From NCBI GenBank assembly GCA_002347705.1, contig DDWY01000096.1:3592-18024 (forward strand): 14,433 nt of DNA. Reading direction: 5' to 3'. Position numbers and translations under genes: made by a program. The notes beneath the pieces are model-generated. The model did not search any database and was not told where the DNA came from. It saw only the letters and a list, made by a program, of their open reading frames with translations. This document shows, piece after piece, positions 7,134 through 14,132 of the stretch (the first letter of the stretch is position 1; the number at the start of each line of letters is the position of its first letter). Source of the DNA: Anaerolineaceae bacterium UBA2274 (GTDB taxonomy: Bacteria > Chloroflexota > Anaerolineae > Anaerolineales > Anaerolineaceae).

Positions 7134-8162
7134 ATGACCATTGAAAAGACCGCAAATGAAATAAAGCACGTCTACAAGAGTTTATCCTGGCAGTTATTAG
7201 AAGTTACAGAGAATGCAGCCATAGCTGCCGCCCAGGCTGCGGGACAGGGCGATAAGAACCTGGCAGATGCAGCGGCGGTGGACGCCATGCGGGCAGCGCT
7301 GAATCGCATTCCGGGGGTATCCTGCAACATCAAAATCGGCGAAGGTGAACGGGATGACGCACCAATGCTTTTCATTGGCGAGAAACTTGGCGAAGGGGAG
7401 GTAAACATCGATATCGCTGTAGACCCGCTCGAAAACACCAATGCGACTGCCAATTTGAATTCGGGGGCAGTTTGCGTGCTGGCAGCGGCACCATCAGGGG
7501 GATTGGTCCAGGCTTCAGATACTTATATGGATAAACTCTGTGTGGGGAAAGACGCGGCTGATTACGTGGATATTCGTTTGGCGCCCGAAGAGAACGTCCG
7601 GCGTTTGGCGAAAGCGTTGAAACGACGGGACCACCGGGAGCTCACCATAACGGTGCTCGACCGTCCACGAAATGAGGAATTGATCAGAAAATTGCGATCT
7701 ACTGGTGCACGAGTGCGTTTGATCATGGACGGAGACTTAATGCCGAGCGTTTTCAGTTGTTTTAAAGGTGTGGGCGTGCATGCCGTGATGGGCATCGGCG
7801 CAGCGCCTGAAGGCGTCATTTCTGCAGCCGCGATCAAGCTGCTGGGCGGAAAAATGCAGGCCATCTGGAAACCCAAAGATGCAGCCGATGAAGAGCGCAT
7901 GGAGAAGATGGGCGTCAGACTTGGAGAAGTTTACACCCAGGATGATCTTGCGCCAGCAGATAATCTGATTTTCTGCGCGACAGCCGTCACGCCGATCATG
8001 ACTACCTCCAAAGCAGTTCTCGAAGGGGTCAGTTTCTTCCCGGGCGGGGCAAAGACGAGCAGCCTGGTAATCACAAGGGATTTCATGAATTTTGTCCCAA
8101 CCACTCATGTGCTCGACCCGCTTGTGTTTGAGGAAGAGAAAAGTGAGTTTCGTTTATACTAA
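7134..8162 (+). CDS. glpX: Fructose-1,6-bisphosphatase class II (GlpX family)
   Basis: Metal-dependent phosphatase that converts fructose 1,6-bisphosphate to fructose 6-phosphate in gluconeogenesis; several members also act on sedoheptulose 1,7-bisphosphate. The 342 residues match the family length. Visible signatures are IGEGERDDAPM (68-78, metal-binding acidic cluster), the phosphatase motif DPLENTN (97-103), YMDKLCVG (131-138), IMDGDL (197-202) and GIGAAPEGVISAAAIKLLGG (220-239). The second motif is usually DPxEGT, so Asn replaces the Gly here. An AAGGAGA site lies just before the ATG. gmd follows after 47 bases on the same strand, so the two may be co-transcribed. The fructose 6-phosphate made here is the precursor of GDP-mannose, the Gmd substrate, which gives the pair a metabolic logic (inference). 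Confidence 0.93.
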   Translation: MTIEKTANEIKHVYKSLSWQLLEVTENAAIAAAQAAGQGDKNLADAAAVDAMRAALNRIPGVSCNIKIGEGERDDAPMLFIGEKLGEGEVNIDIAVDPLENTNATANLNSGAVCVLAAAPSGGLVQASDTYMDKLCVGKDAADYVDIRLAPEENVRRLAKALKRRDHRELTITVLDRPRNEELIRKLRSTGARVRLIMDGDLMPSVFSCFKGVGVHAVMGIGAAPEGVISAAAIKLLGGKMQAIWKPKDAADEERMEKMGVRLGEVYTQDDLAPADNLIFCATAVTPIMTTSKAVLEGVSFFPGGAKTSSLVITRDFMNFVPTTHVLDPLVFEEEKSEFRLY

Positions 8163-8174
8163 TCGCAGCTACGG

Positions 8175-8180
8175 TATACT
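8175..8180 (+). promoter_or_regulatory. Possible -10 box upstream of gmd
   Basis: TATACT lies 29 bases before the gmd start in the short glpX-gmd gap. The sequence 17 bases upstream (GTTTAT) is a poor -35 match, so it is at best a weak internal promoter. Confidence 0.25.
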
Positions 8181-8209
8181 AACTGTTCAATATTTGATTG
8201 AGGTAGCAC

Positions 8210-9280
8210 ATGAGAAAAGCAATAATCACCGGCATTACCGGGCAGGATGGATCTTACCTGGCAGAACTTCTTTTGACCAAGGGCTATGAAGTCCACGGCA
8301 TCATCCGCCGGGCGAGTACTTTTAACACGAAACGCATAGATCACCTTTACAAGGATCCTCACATCGTGAATGGCAGTGCAAGGCTGTTTTTGCATTATGG
8401 CGATATGGGGACAACTGGCAGCCTGGGCGATGTGATTTACGACACCAAGCCGGATGAGATCTATCACCTGGCAGCACAAAGCCATGTGCGGGTTTCTTTT
8501 GACATGCCAGAATACACCGCGGATGTGACGGGATTGGGAACCACGCGTATGCTCGAGGCGGTTCGCCGGCTCGGCAAAGGCACACGCTTTTACCAGGCAT
8601 CAACCAGCGAACTGTTTGGTTCTGCCACACCTCCACAGTCTGAGGAAACGCCGTTCCATCCACAGAGTCCTTACGCAGCTGCCAAGCTTTATGCCTATTG
8701 GATGGTTGAAAATTATCGCGACGGCTACGGCATGTATACCGTCAATGGGATTTTGTTTAACCACGAGTCGCCCAGGCGCGGTGAAACCTTCGTAACCCGC
8801 AAAATCACACGGGCGCTGGCTGCGATCATTGCCGGCAGGCAGGATAAGCTCTTCCTTGGAAACCTGGACGCCAAACGAGACTGGGGCTACGCGCCGGAGT
8901 TCGTTGAAGCGATGCATTTACTGCTCCAGCAGGATGAACCGGATGATTATGTCATCGGAACCGGTGAATCGCATTCAGTAAGAGACTTCCTTGATGAAGC
9001 TTTTGGTTACGCGGATATGGACTGGACAAAGTATGTTGAGATCGATCCACGCTATTTCCGCCCGACGGAGGTGGATTACCTGCTTGCCGATCCGACTAAA
9101 GCCAAAGAGAAGATCGGATGGTCGCCAAAAGTCAAGTTTTATGAACTGGTGCGGATCATGGTGGACGCGGATCTTGAGTTGATGGGTTTGCCACATCCTG
9201 GTGAAGGAAAGCAGATCATCAAGGAACGTTTTGAAGGCTGGCACCGCTGGGAAGACCAGGTCAAGACGATGGATAAATGA
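8210..9280 (+). CDS. gmd: GDP-mannose 4,6-dehydratase
   Basis: Cytoplasmic NADP-dependent dehydratase that turns GDP-mannose into GDP-4-keto-6-deoxymannose, the branch point to GDP-fucose, GDP-rhamnose and related sugars for surface polysaccharides or glycoproteins. The 356 residues form an extended short-chain dehydrogenase. The nucleotide-binding loop is TGITGQDGSYLAELL (7-21); STSELFG (131-137) holds the catalytic Thr132 and Glu134; SPYAAAK (153-159) holds Tyr155 and Lys159. NHESPRRGETFVTRKITRA (184-202) and RYFRPTEVDYLLADPTKA near the C-terminus are diagnostic of Gmd rather than other nucleotide-sugar epimerases. A GAGG site lies 6 bases before the ATG. No fucose synthase or reductase gene follows, since the next gene is valS, so the final sugar is not known. 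Confidence 0.96.
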   Translation: MRKAIITGITGQDGSYLAELLLTKGYEVHGIIRRASTFNTKRIDHLYKDPHIVNGSARLFLHYGDMGTTGSLGDVIYDTKPDEIYHLAAQSHVRVSFDMPEYTADVTGLGTTRMLEAVRRLGKGTRFYQASTSELFGSATPPQSEETPFHPQSPYAAAKLYAYWMVENYRDGYGMYTVNGILFNHESPRRGETFVTRKITRALAAIIAGRQDKLFLGNLDAKRDWGYAPEFVEAMHLLLQQDEPDDYVIGTGESHSVRDFLDEAFGYADMDWTKYVEIDPRYFRPTEVDYLLADPTKAKEKIGWSPKVKFYELVRIMVDADLELMGLPHPGEGKQIIKERFEGWHRWEDQVKTMDK

Positions 9281-9298
9281 TCCATTTACAAGAGAATA

Positions 9299-9307
9299 TG
9301 TTATAAT
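9299..9307 (+). promoter_or_regulatory. Extended -10 promoter of the valS leader
   Basis: TGTTATAAT fits the extended -10 consensus TGnTATAAT. It lies 18 bases after the gmd stop codon and just before the T-box leader, placing the predicted transcript start near 9313-9315. TTTACA at 9285-9290 is too close (11 bases) to act as a standard -35. valS thus seems to have its own promoter. Confidence 0.65.
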
Positions 9308-9312
9308 GCCAA

Positions 9313-9547
9313 GCACGGAGGAGTAACCCCGGACTGCGCTGACAGAGAAAGGCAGAAGTGTTGAGAATGCCTGAAGTAAGCAGAGGGGCGAAGTCGCCGC
9401 GAGAGAGTGGCTGAAGAAACCTGAAAAGGGATTAGACCAGCCCGGGAGAGCCCGTTAGCGCTCAACCCAAGCGCGATCCAATCGGATCGAATTGAGGTGG
9501 TACCACGGAAGAACACTTTCGTCCTCAACGGGCGAAAGTTTTTATTT
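9313..9547 (+). promoter_or_regulatory. T-box riboswitch sensing uncharged tRNA-Val, upstream of valS
   Basis: This leader RNA binds uncharged tRNA-Val and then allows transcription of valS. In Stem I, CCCC 9327-9330 pairs with GGGG 9385-9388, CTGC 9334-9337 with GCAG 9380-9383, and apical AGGCA 9350-9354 with TGCCT 9368-9372, preceded by the AGAGA bulge motif. The specifier loop reads GAA-GTC-GCC, giving a GTC valine codon at 9393-9395 that agrees with the downstream gene. Further helices are GGCTG 9409-9413 with CAGCC 9438-9442, CGGG 9443-9446 with CCCG 9451-9454, GCGCT 9458-9462 with AGCGC 9470-9474, and CGATCC 9474-9479 with GGATCG 9484-9489. The T-box core is GAGGTGGTACCACGG (9494-9508); its TGGT can pair with the ACCA end of tRNA-Val. 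TTGAGG 9492-9497 pairs with CCTCAA 9523-9528 to form the antiterminator. Confidence 0.93.
9515..9547 (+). terminator. T-box-controlled terminator before valS
   Basis: ACTTTCGTCC (9515-9524) pairs with GGGCGAAAGT (9530-9539), with one G-T pair and a 5-base loop, followed by a T-rich run. The 5' arm shares CC (9523-9524) and the loop bases with the antiterminator strand CCTCAA, so the two structures exclude each other, as a T-box switch requires. Confidence 0.9.
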
Positions 9548-9566
9548 AAGCAATGAGAGGTGTAAG

Positions 9567-12254
9567 ATGACTGAACTGCCGAAAACGTATGACTTTAGAG
9601 AATATGAAGAAAAAATTTACCAGGAATGGGAAGAGAAGGGCTATTTCAGGCCGACAAATGACCCAAATCTGCCTGGGCATGACCCCAAGATTGAACCTTT
9701 TGTGATCGTGATCCCGCCCCCGAATGTTACCGGAGCTTTGCACCTGGGACACCCCTTGTTTGTGGCCACACAAGACATCATGATCCGCTATCACCGCATG
9801 AAGGGTGAACCGACCCTTTGGGTGCCGGGAACTGACCACGCCGGAATCGCAACCCAATTGCAGGTGGAAAACCTGCTTCGCAAAGAAGGCACTTCCCGTG
9901 ATGAATTAGGACGAGAAACTTTTGAAAAGCGAGTTTGGCAATGGAAAGAAAAGTATGGCGGCGAGATCATTAACCAGCTCAGACGGCTGGGAGCCTCCTG
10001 CGATTGGGAGCGGGAACGTTTCACGCTGGACGAGGGTTTATCCCGGGCTGTGAGGGAGGCCTTTGTGCGGTTATATGAAAAAGGACTCATTTATCAGGGT
10101 CCGCGCATGATCAACTGGTCGCCGGGGCTGCAAACGGCTGTCTCGGATCTCGAAGTGGAATACTCTGAAGAACAGGGTAAGCTCTATCACTTCAAATACA
10201 TGCTGGCAGACGGCAGCGGAGACTACATCCCTGTGGCGACAACCCGCCCGGAGACCATTCCGGGGGATACGGCTGTGGCGGTGCATCCGGAGGATGAACG
10301 TTACGCGCGGTTTGTTGGGAAAAAGGTGATTGTACCGATCCTTGGCAGGGAAATCCCAGTGGTCGCAGATGATTACGTGACCAAGGATTTCGGGACAGGC
10401 GCGCTTAAGATCACACCGGGGCATGATCCGCACGACTACGAAATTGGTGAACGCCATAACCTGGCTTTGGTTAATATCATGAACAAAAATGCCACGTTGA
10501 ACGAGAATGCCGGCAAATACGCAGGCATGGAACGCTTCAAAGCCCGCAAAGCGATTTGGGAAGACATGACAGAAGCGGGTTTGGTGCTGAAAGAAGAGCC
10601 TTACCTGATGAATGTGCCCCGGTCACAGAGAGGTGGGGAGATTGTTGAACCCCTGGTGTCAACGCAGTGGTTTGTGAAGATGGACAGCCTGGCAGAAATG
10701 GCGGCAGCATCCGTTCGCAATGGGGAAGTCCAATTTGTGCCCGATCGATTCACCAAGGTTTTCCTGAACTGGATGGATAATATCCAGGATTGGTGTATCA
10801 GCCGGCAGTTGTGGTGGGGGCACCGCATTCCAGTGTGGTATTGCCAGGATTGCCGCGAAGTGATCGTGGCACGTGAGGACCCTGATGCGTGTCCAAAGTG
10901 CGGTTCGCATAACCTGCAGCAGGATCCGGATGTGTTGGATACCTGGTTCTCCTCAGGGCTTTGGCCTTTCTCAGTGTTTGGCTGGCCGGAAGCGACACCG
11001 GATTTCAACTACTTTTACCCGACCAGCGTGATGGAAACTGGTTACGACATCATTTTCTTCTGGGTCGCGCGGATGGTCATGGACGGGCTTGTCTTCACCG
11101 GCAAAGCGCCTTTCCATACCGTTTACCTGCACGGCATGGTGCGCGATGATAAGGGTCAGAAGATGAGCAAGACCAAGAACAACGTCATCGACCCGCTGGT
11201 ATTGATGAACGAATACGGCACGGACGCGCTTCGGTTCTCACTTGTGGTTGGGTCCAGCCCGGGTAATGATCAAAATGTTGGTACTAAGAAAGTGGAAGGC
11301 AACCGGAACTTTGCTAACAAAGTGTGGAACATCGGACGTTTTGTGATCAACGCGGTCAACAAGGTTGAGGAACCTATAAAAGCCGGGCGGCAATGGACGC
11401 TGGCAGATTCCTGGATCTGGGCACGCACCAAACAAACGGTAAATAATGTAAATAACCTGTTTGAAAATTATCAGTTTGGAGAAGCTGGCAGACAGGTGTA
11501 TGAATTCTTGTGGAACGATTTTGCTGACTGGTACCTGGAAGGGTCGAAAAGGCAGCTGGCTGAAGGCGGAGACCGGGCTGCTTACACGGCGATCATTTTG
11601 GCGGATACGCTCGGCTTGATGCTGCGATTGCTGCATCCTTTTACGCCTTTTGTGACTGAAGCTCTCTATGGTTATCTGAAAGAAGCCTGCGAGGCAAACC
11701 AATATATATACAATCCTGAGCGAGATTGGGAGGAACACCTGATCGTAGCCCGGTGGCCGGAACGAATGCCGCATGAGGATTGGGAAGAAACCGCGATCAA
11801 GAACTTTGAATTGGTGCAGGAAATTGTGCGGGCAATCCGAAACCTCCGGTCTGAGTTCAAGATCGAACCGAGTAAATTTATTGACACAATCCTGGTGAAC
11901 CAGGACAAAGTCGATTTTTTGCAGCAGAATAAGTTTTTATTGGTCGATTTGGCTGGTCTGAATGAGGATAGACTAAGAATTCTCGCAAATAAACCTGAAA
12001 CTGAAGGTTTGACCGTGGTAGTGATCGAGGACATCGAAATTTATCTTGACCTAAGTGCTGGTGCAGACAGCCAGCTTGACAGGGAGCGGCTTGAGAGAGA
12101 ACTGGCAGAAGCAAAAAGCCAGATAGAACGGCTCGAGAAGCTGCTTGCCTCACCGTTTGCACAGAAAGCGCCAGAGAAGGTGGTGCAGGTTGAAAGAGAA
12201 AAGCTCGAAGGATATCGGGCAAGCGCGATAAAACTGCGTGAAAGATTGATCTAG
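9567..12254 (+). CDS. valS: Valyl-tRNA synthetase
   Basis: Cytoplasmic class I aminoacyl-tRNA synthetase that charges tRNA-Val and edits mischarged threonine. The frame is open from 9492, but that stretch is the T-box antiterminator and terminator. The supported start is the ATG at 9567 behind a GAGAGGTG site, giving 895 residues, a usual ValRS length. Motifs: PPPNVTGALHLGH with the HIGH-type HLGH at 59-62; an editing domain containing TTRPETIPGDTA (about 225) and GTGALKITPGHDPHD; two CxxC pairs of a zinc ribbon before the second half of the Rossmann fold; KMSKT (532-536) as the KMSKS loop; an anticodon-binding helical domain; and the C-terminal coiled coil (about 833-895) with heptad-like Leu/Glu/Arg patterns that is typical of ValRS. 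It has its own promoter, a T-box and a strong terminator, so it looks monocistronic. Confidence 0.97.
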   Translation: MTELPKTYDFREYEEKIYQEWEEKGYFRPTNDPNLPGHDPKIEPFVIVIPPPNVTGALHLGHPLFVATQDIMIRYHRMKGEPTLWVPGTDHAGIATQLQVENLLRKEGTSRDELGRETFEKRVWQWKEKYGGEIINQLRRLGASCDWERERFTLDEGLSRAVREAFVRLYEKGLIYQGPRMINWSPGLQTAVSDLEVEYSEEQGKLYHFKYMLADGSGDYIPVATTRPETIPGDTAVAVHPEDERYARFVGKKVIVPILGREIPVVADDYVTKDFGTGALKITPGHDPHDYEIGERHNLALVNIMNKNATLNENAGKYAGMERFKARKAIWEDMTEAGLVLKEEPYLMNVPRSQRGGEIVEPLVSTQWFVKMDSLAEMAAASVRNGEVQFVPDRFTKVFLNWMDNIQDWCISRQLWWGHRIPVWYCQDCREVIVAREDPDACPKCGSHNLQQDPDVLDTWFSSGLWPFSVFGWPEATPDFNYFYPTSVMETGYDIIFFWVARMVMDGLVFTGKAPFHTVYLHGMVRDDKGQKMSKTKNNVIDPLVLMNEYGTDALRFSLVVGSSPGNDQNVGTKKVEGNRNFANKVWNIGRFVINAVNKVEEPIKAGRQWTLADSWIWARTKQTVNNVNNLFENYQFGEAGRQVYEFLWNDFADWYLEGSKRQLAEGGDRAAYTAIILADTLGLMLRLLHPFTPFVTEALYGYLKEACEANQYIYNPERDWEEHLIVARWPERMPHEDWEETAIKNFELVQEIVRAIRNLRSEFKIEPSKFIDTILVNQDKVDFLQQNKFLLVDLAGLNEDRLRILANKPETEGLTVVVIEDIEIYLDLSAGADSQLDRERLERELAEAKSQIERLEKLLASPFAQKAPEKVVQVEREKLEGYRASAIKLRERLI

Positions 12255-12261
12255 AAGATAG

Positions 12262-12296
12262 CCTCCCCGAGATTGGATCGGGGAGGTGTTTTTTTT
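12262..12296 (+). terminator. Intrinsic terminator of valS
   Basis: CCTCCCCGA (12262-12270) pairs perfectly with TCGGGGAGG (12278-12286) around a 7-base loop, followed by TG and eight T. It starts 8 bases after the valS stop. The T-run overlaps the stop codon of the convergent gene. In the opposite direction the hairpin is not followed by a T-run, so it is probably a poor terminator for that gene. Confidence 0.93.
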
Positions 12297-14007
12297 ATTG
12301 CAGGCGGAGCTTCTCGAGCATGATGATGCGCTTGAGGATTGCGACAGAAACCGCATAGGTTGAATCCATGCCAAAGTACGAAAGACCTCCAGCACCGAGG
12401 TTCTTTCCCTTGGAATAGGGAGTGTCGGACACATAGTGCAGGATGCCCAGATCGAAGGGCACGCCGTGCAGGTTGACGATCTCATTGACAGGGTGCCGCT
12501 GCGGGCGGAAAAGCTCATAGATGGCAGACAAATACGGTCCAGCTTCCATTTCGACGTCGGTGTAACCTTCACGATAGACAACGTCGAGAACATTGCGGTT
12601 CTGCAGGAATGTGCCCATGACCGAGACGGCTTTTTGGTTGTCCAGAACGGTACCAAAATTGAGATTCGGAGCAATATCCGCGGCGGTAAAGTTGTTGTTG
12701 AAAAGATAAGTATTACGCGAATGTTCGTCGTAAACCACATTTGGCAGGATGACGTCCCCACGGACACCATTCAAACTGGCAGCTTTACCCATGATGTAAA
12801 TGCCAAGTATCCTGCCGCTGTTTTCCGCAATTTTTGTCAGCAGGTTGTAAGCAGCAAAGCCCAGGGGATAGTCAATGTTCAGGATGATGGCGTCACTGTC
12901 CTGAAGAAACGCGAGATGAGAGCTGTCTCCATCCGGGATCAGGCGGGGGTCAATTGTGGTGGGGTTCAGCTTATGAATCTCCATAACGCTGGCTTCCACG
13001 TCAAAACTGTGGGCGCTGCTGAGGCGGGTGATGCCGCGATCCTCCTCAAAGGCAATCTGTTCAGATACCAGAGAGCTTTCAGGGTGGGTGGAAAGGTATT
13101 TGCGCATGGCGTAATAAAAGAAATTTTCCTGGCTGGCTTGGTTGGCTTCCTGCTGCATTTCTTCCCATTCAGCGCGCAGAGAGGGTTCGTCCTGCTCGAT
13201 AAAGTTCAGCAATTCAGCGCGTTTTGTCAGTGAAAAGCCGGAGAGCAGATTGGCAAGGCTGTGGGTGTTGGATGACACAAAGTAGATCGGACGCCTGGTA
13301 ACTGCCGGGACGTGCGTTTCGATATTTTTCCACCAGCTCTCGGTTGCTTTGCGGTAATCGTTCAGGGAGCCAGTGACCAGTTGAACTGTAAGGTCGCATG
13401 TCTCGGAGGCAATATGGGACATGTAGCTGTAAAAATTGTCTCCCATTACCGTATATAGCCTGGCGAGCTCCTCCTCTTTGATCTGGAGGTGTTTGGCGAG
13501 TTGCTGAAAGTTCTGCGGTTCGTCTGGATTGGCAGAGGAAAGCAGATCTTCCGGGAGAGTGTTCAGCAGAAAGTGAAGTTTGTTCCATTCGATCTGCAGT
13601 GCGGTCAAAGCGGGGATAACGTCGTCAATATCAGATCGGGAGGCGATGTAACAAGCCAAAATTTGGCCGCCATTGTAAAAACATCGCCGGCGGCGTGCTT
13701 TCGCGCTGACATCTTTCCAGGTTTCAATATCGCCATAGCCATAACTGGCGAAATTTTCCGCGGATTGACCAAGGATGACTTTCTTCACATAAAAAATAGG
13801 TTCTGGCAAGCGTAACAATGCATAAAGCAGGGCAGAAATATCTGGTGAGTCCTCACGGGACTTTGTGTGCAAGGATGAATTCATCCCTGCGTGAACCTCT
13901 TCCAGGGTGCGGATGCGGACCTCGTTAGAGGAACGCAACAAAGAATAAATAGTGCGTAAATACAGGTCAATTTCTTCAGATGATCGGACAGGAACGGTTC
14001 TTTCCAT
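12295..14007 (-). CDS. Protein of unknown function with a C-terminal nucleoside phosphorylase-like domain
   Basis: I do not recognise this 570-residue protein by name. The C-terminal part (about 350-570) carries motifs of the nucleoside phosphorylase/MTA-SAH nucleosidase superfamily in the expected order: a buried strand and helix (SDAIILNIDYPLGFAAYNLL, 371-390); GIYIMGKAASLNG-VRGDVILP (402-422), like the glycine loop followed by GDVVIP; FGTVLDN (451-457); DVEMEAGPYLSA (484-495), like the ribose-binding MEA/MEG motif; and HYVSDTPYSKG (524-534), like the catalytic Ser-Asp. The N-terminal 340 or so residues are mostly helical, without signal peptide or membrane segment, with a basic RRRR patch (105-108) and acidic stretches. 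A cytosolic nucleosidase or phosphorylase with a regulatory or partner-binding N-terminus is an inference. The ATG at 14005-14007 has a weak AAGG-type site. Single-gene unit, convergent with valS and divergent from rsmI; neither neighbour reveals a role. Confidence 0.85.
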   Translation of the reverse strand: MERTVPVRSSEEIDLYLRTIYSLLRSSNEVRIRTLEEVHAGMNSSLHTKSREDSPDISALLYALLRLPEPIFYVKKVILGQSAENFASYGYGDIETWKDVSAKARRRRCFYNGGQILACYIASRSDIDDVIPALTALQIEWNKLHFLLNTLPEDLLSSANPDEPQNFQQLAKHLQIKEEELARLYTVMGDNFYSYMSHIASETCDLTVQLVTGSLNDYRKATESWWKNIETHVPAVTRRPIYFVSSNTHSLANLLSGFSLTKRAELLNFIEQDEPSLRAEWEEMQQEANQASQENFFYYAMRKYLSTHPESSLVSEQIAFEEDRGITRLSSAHSFDVEASVMEIHKLNPTTIDPRLIPDGDSSHLAFLQDSDAIILNIDYPLGFAAYNLLTKIAENSGRILGIYIMGKAASLNGVRGDVILPNVVYDEHSRNTYLFNNNFTAADIAPNLNFGTVLDNQKAVSVMGTFLQNRNVLDVVYREGYTDVEMEAGPYLSAIYELFRPQRHPVNEIVNLHGVPFDLGILHYVSDTPYSKGKNLGAGGLSYFGMDSTYAVSVAILKRIIMLEKLRLQ

Positions 14008-14045
14008 AGCGTGTTTGCCTTTTGATGTTAAATCGATTTACAGAA

Positions 14046-14073
14046 ATTCTATCACGGCGATTGATACTGGCAA
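14046..14073 (-). promoter_or_regulatory. Promoter of the nucleoside phosphorylase-like gene
   Basis: On the minus strand, -35 TTGCCA (14068-14073) and -10 TAGAAT (14046-14051) are separated by 16 bases, 38 bases upstream of the start codon. The -35 hexamer falls inside the spacer of the divergent rsmI promoter candidate. Confidence 0.6.
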
Positions 14074-14086
14074 CCTCCCTTATAAT
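14061..14086 (+). promoter_or_regulatory. Candidate rsmI promoter
   Basis: A perfect -10 TATAAT (14081-14086) lies 46 bases before the rsmI start. The closest -35-like hexamer is TTGATA (14061-14066), but the 14-base spacing is shorter than usual, so the -10 box is the reliable part. Confidence 0.5.
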
Positions 14087-14132
14087 ACAGTTATTAAATT
14101 GCTGCAGAAGTATTAGCTGGAAGTGAGATTGT

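Noticed and set aside
9492..9566. N-terminal extension of the valS frame by 25 codons
   Set aside because: It lies on the T-box antiterminator and terminator, has no ribosome-binding site, and does not resemble ValRS. The ATG at 9567 has a good site and gives a normal N-terminus.
12262..12296. valS terminator as a fully bidirectional terminator
   Set aside because: On the minus strand the stem is followed by CTATCTTCTAG rather than a T-run, so termination of the convergent gene there is doubtful.
12436..13233. Plus-strand open frame of 265 codons opposite the nucleoside phosphorylase-like gene
   Set aside because: The minus-strand frame is longer, has a promoter and carries recognisable domain motifs. 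The plus-strand product shows no family motif and no ribosome-binding site, so it is a shadow.
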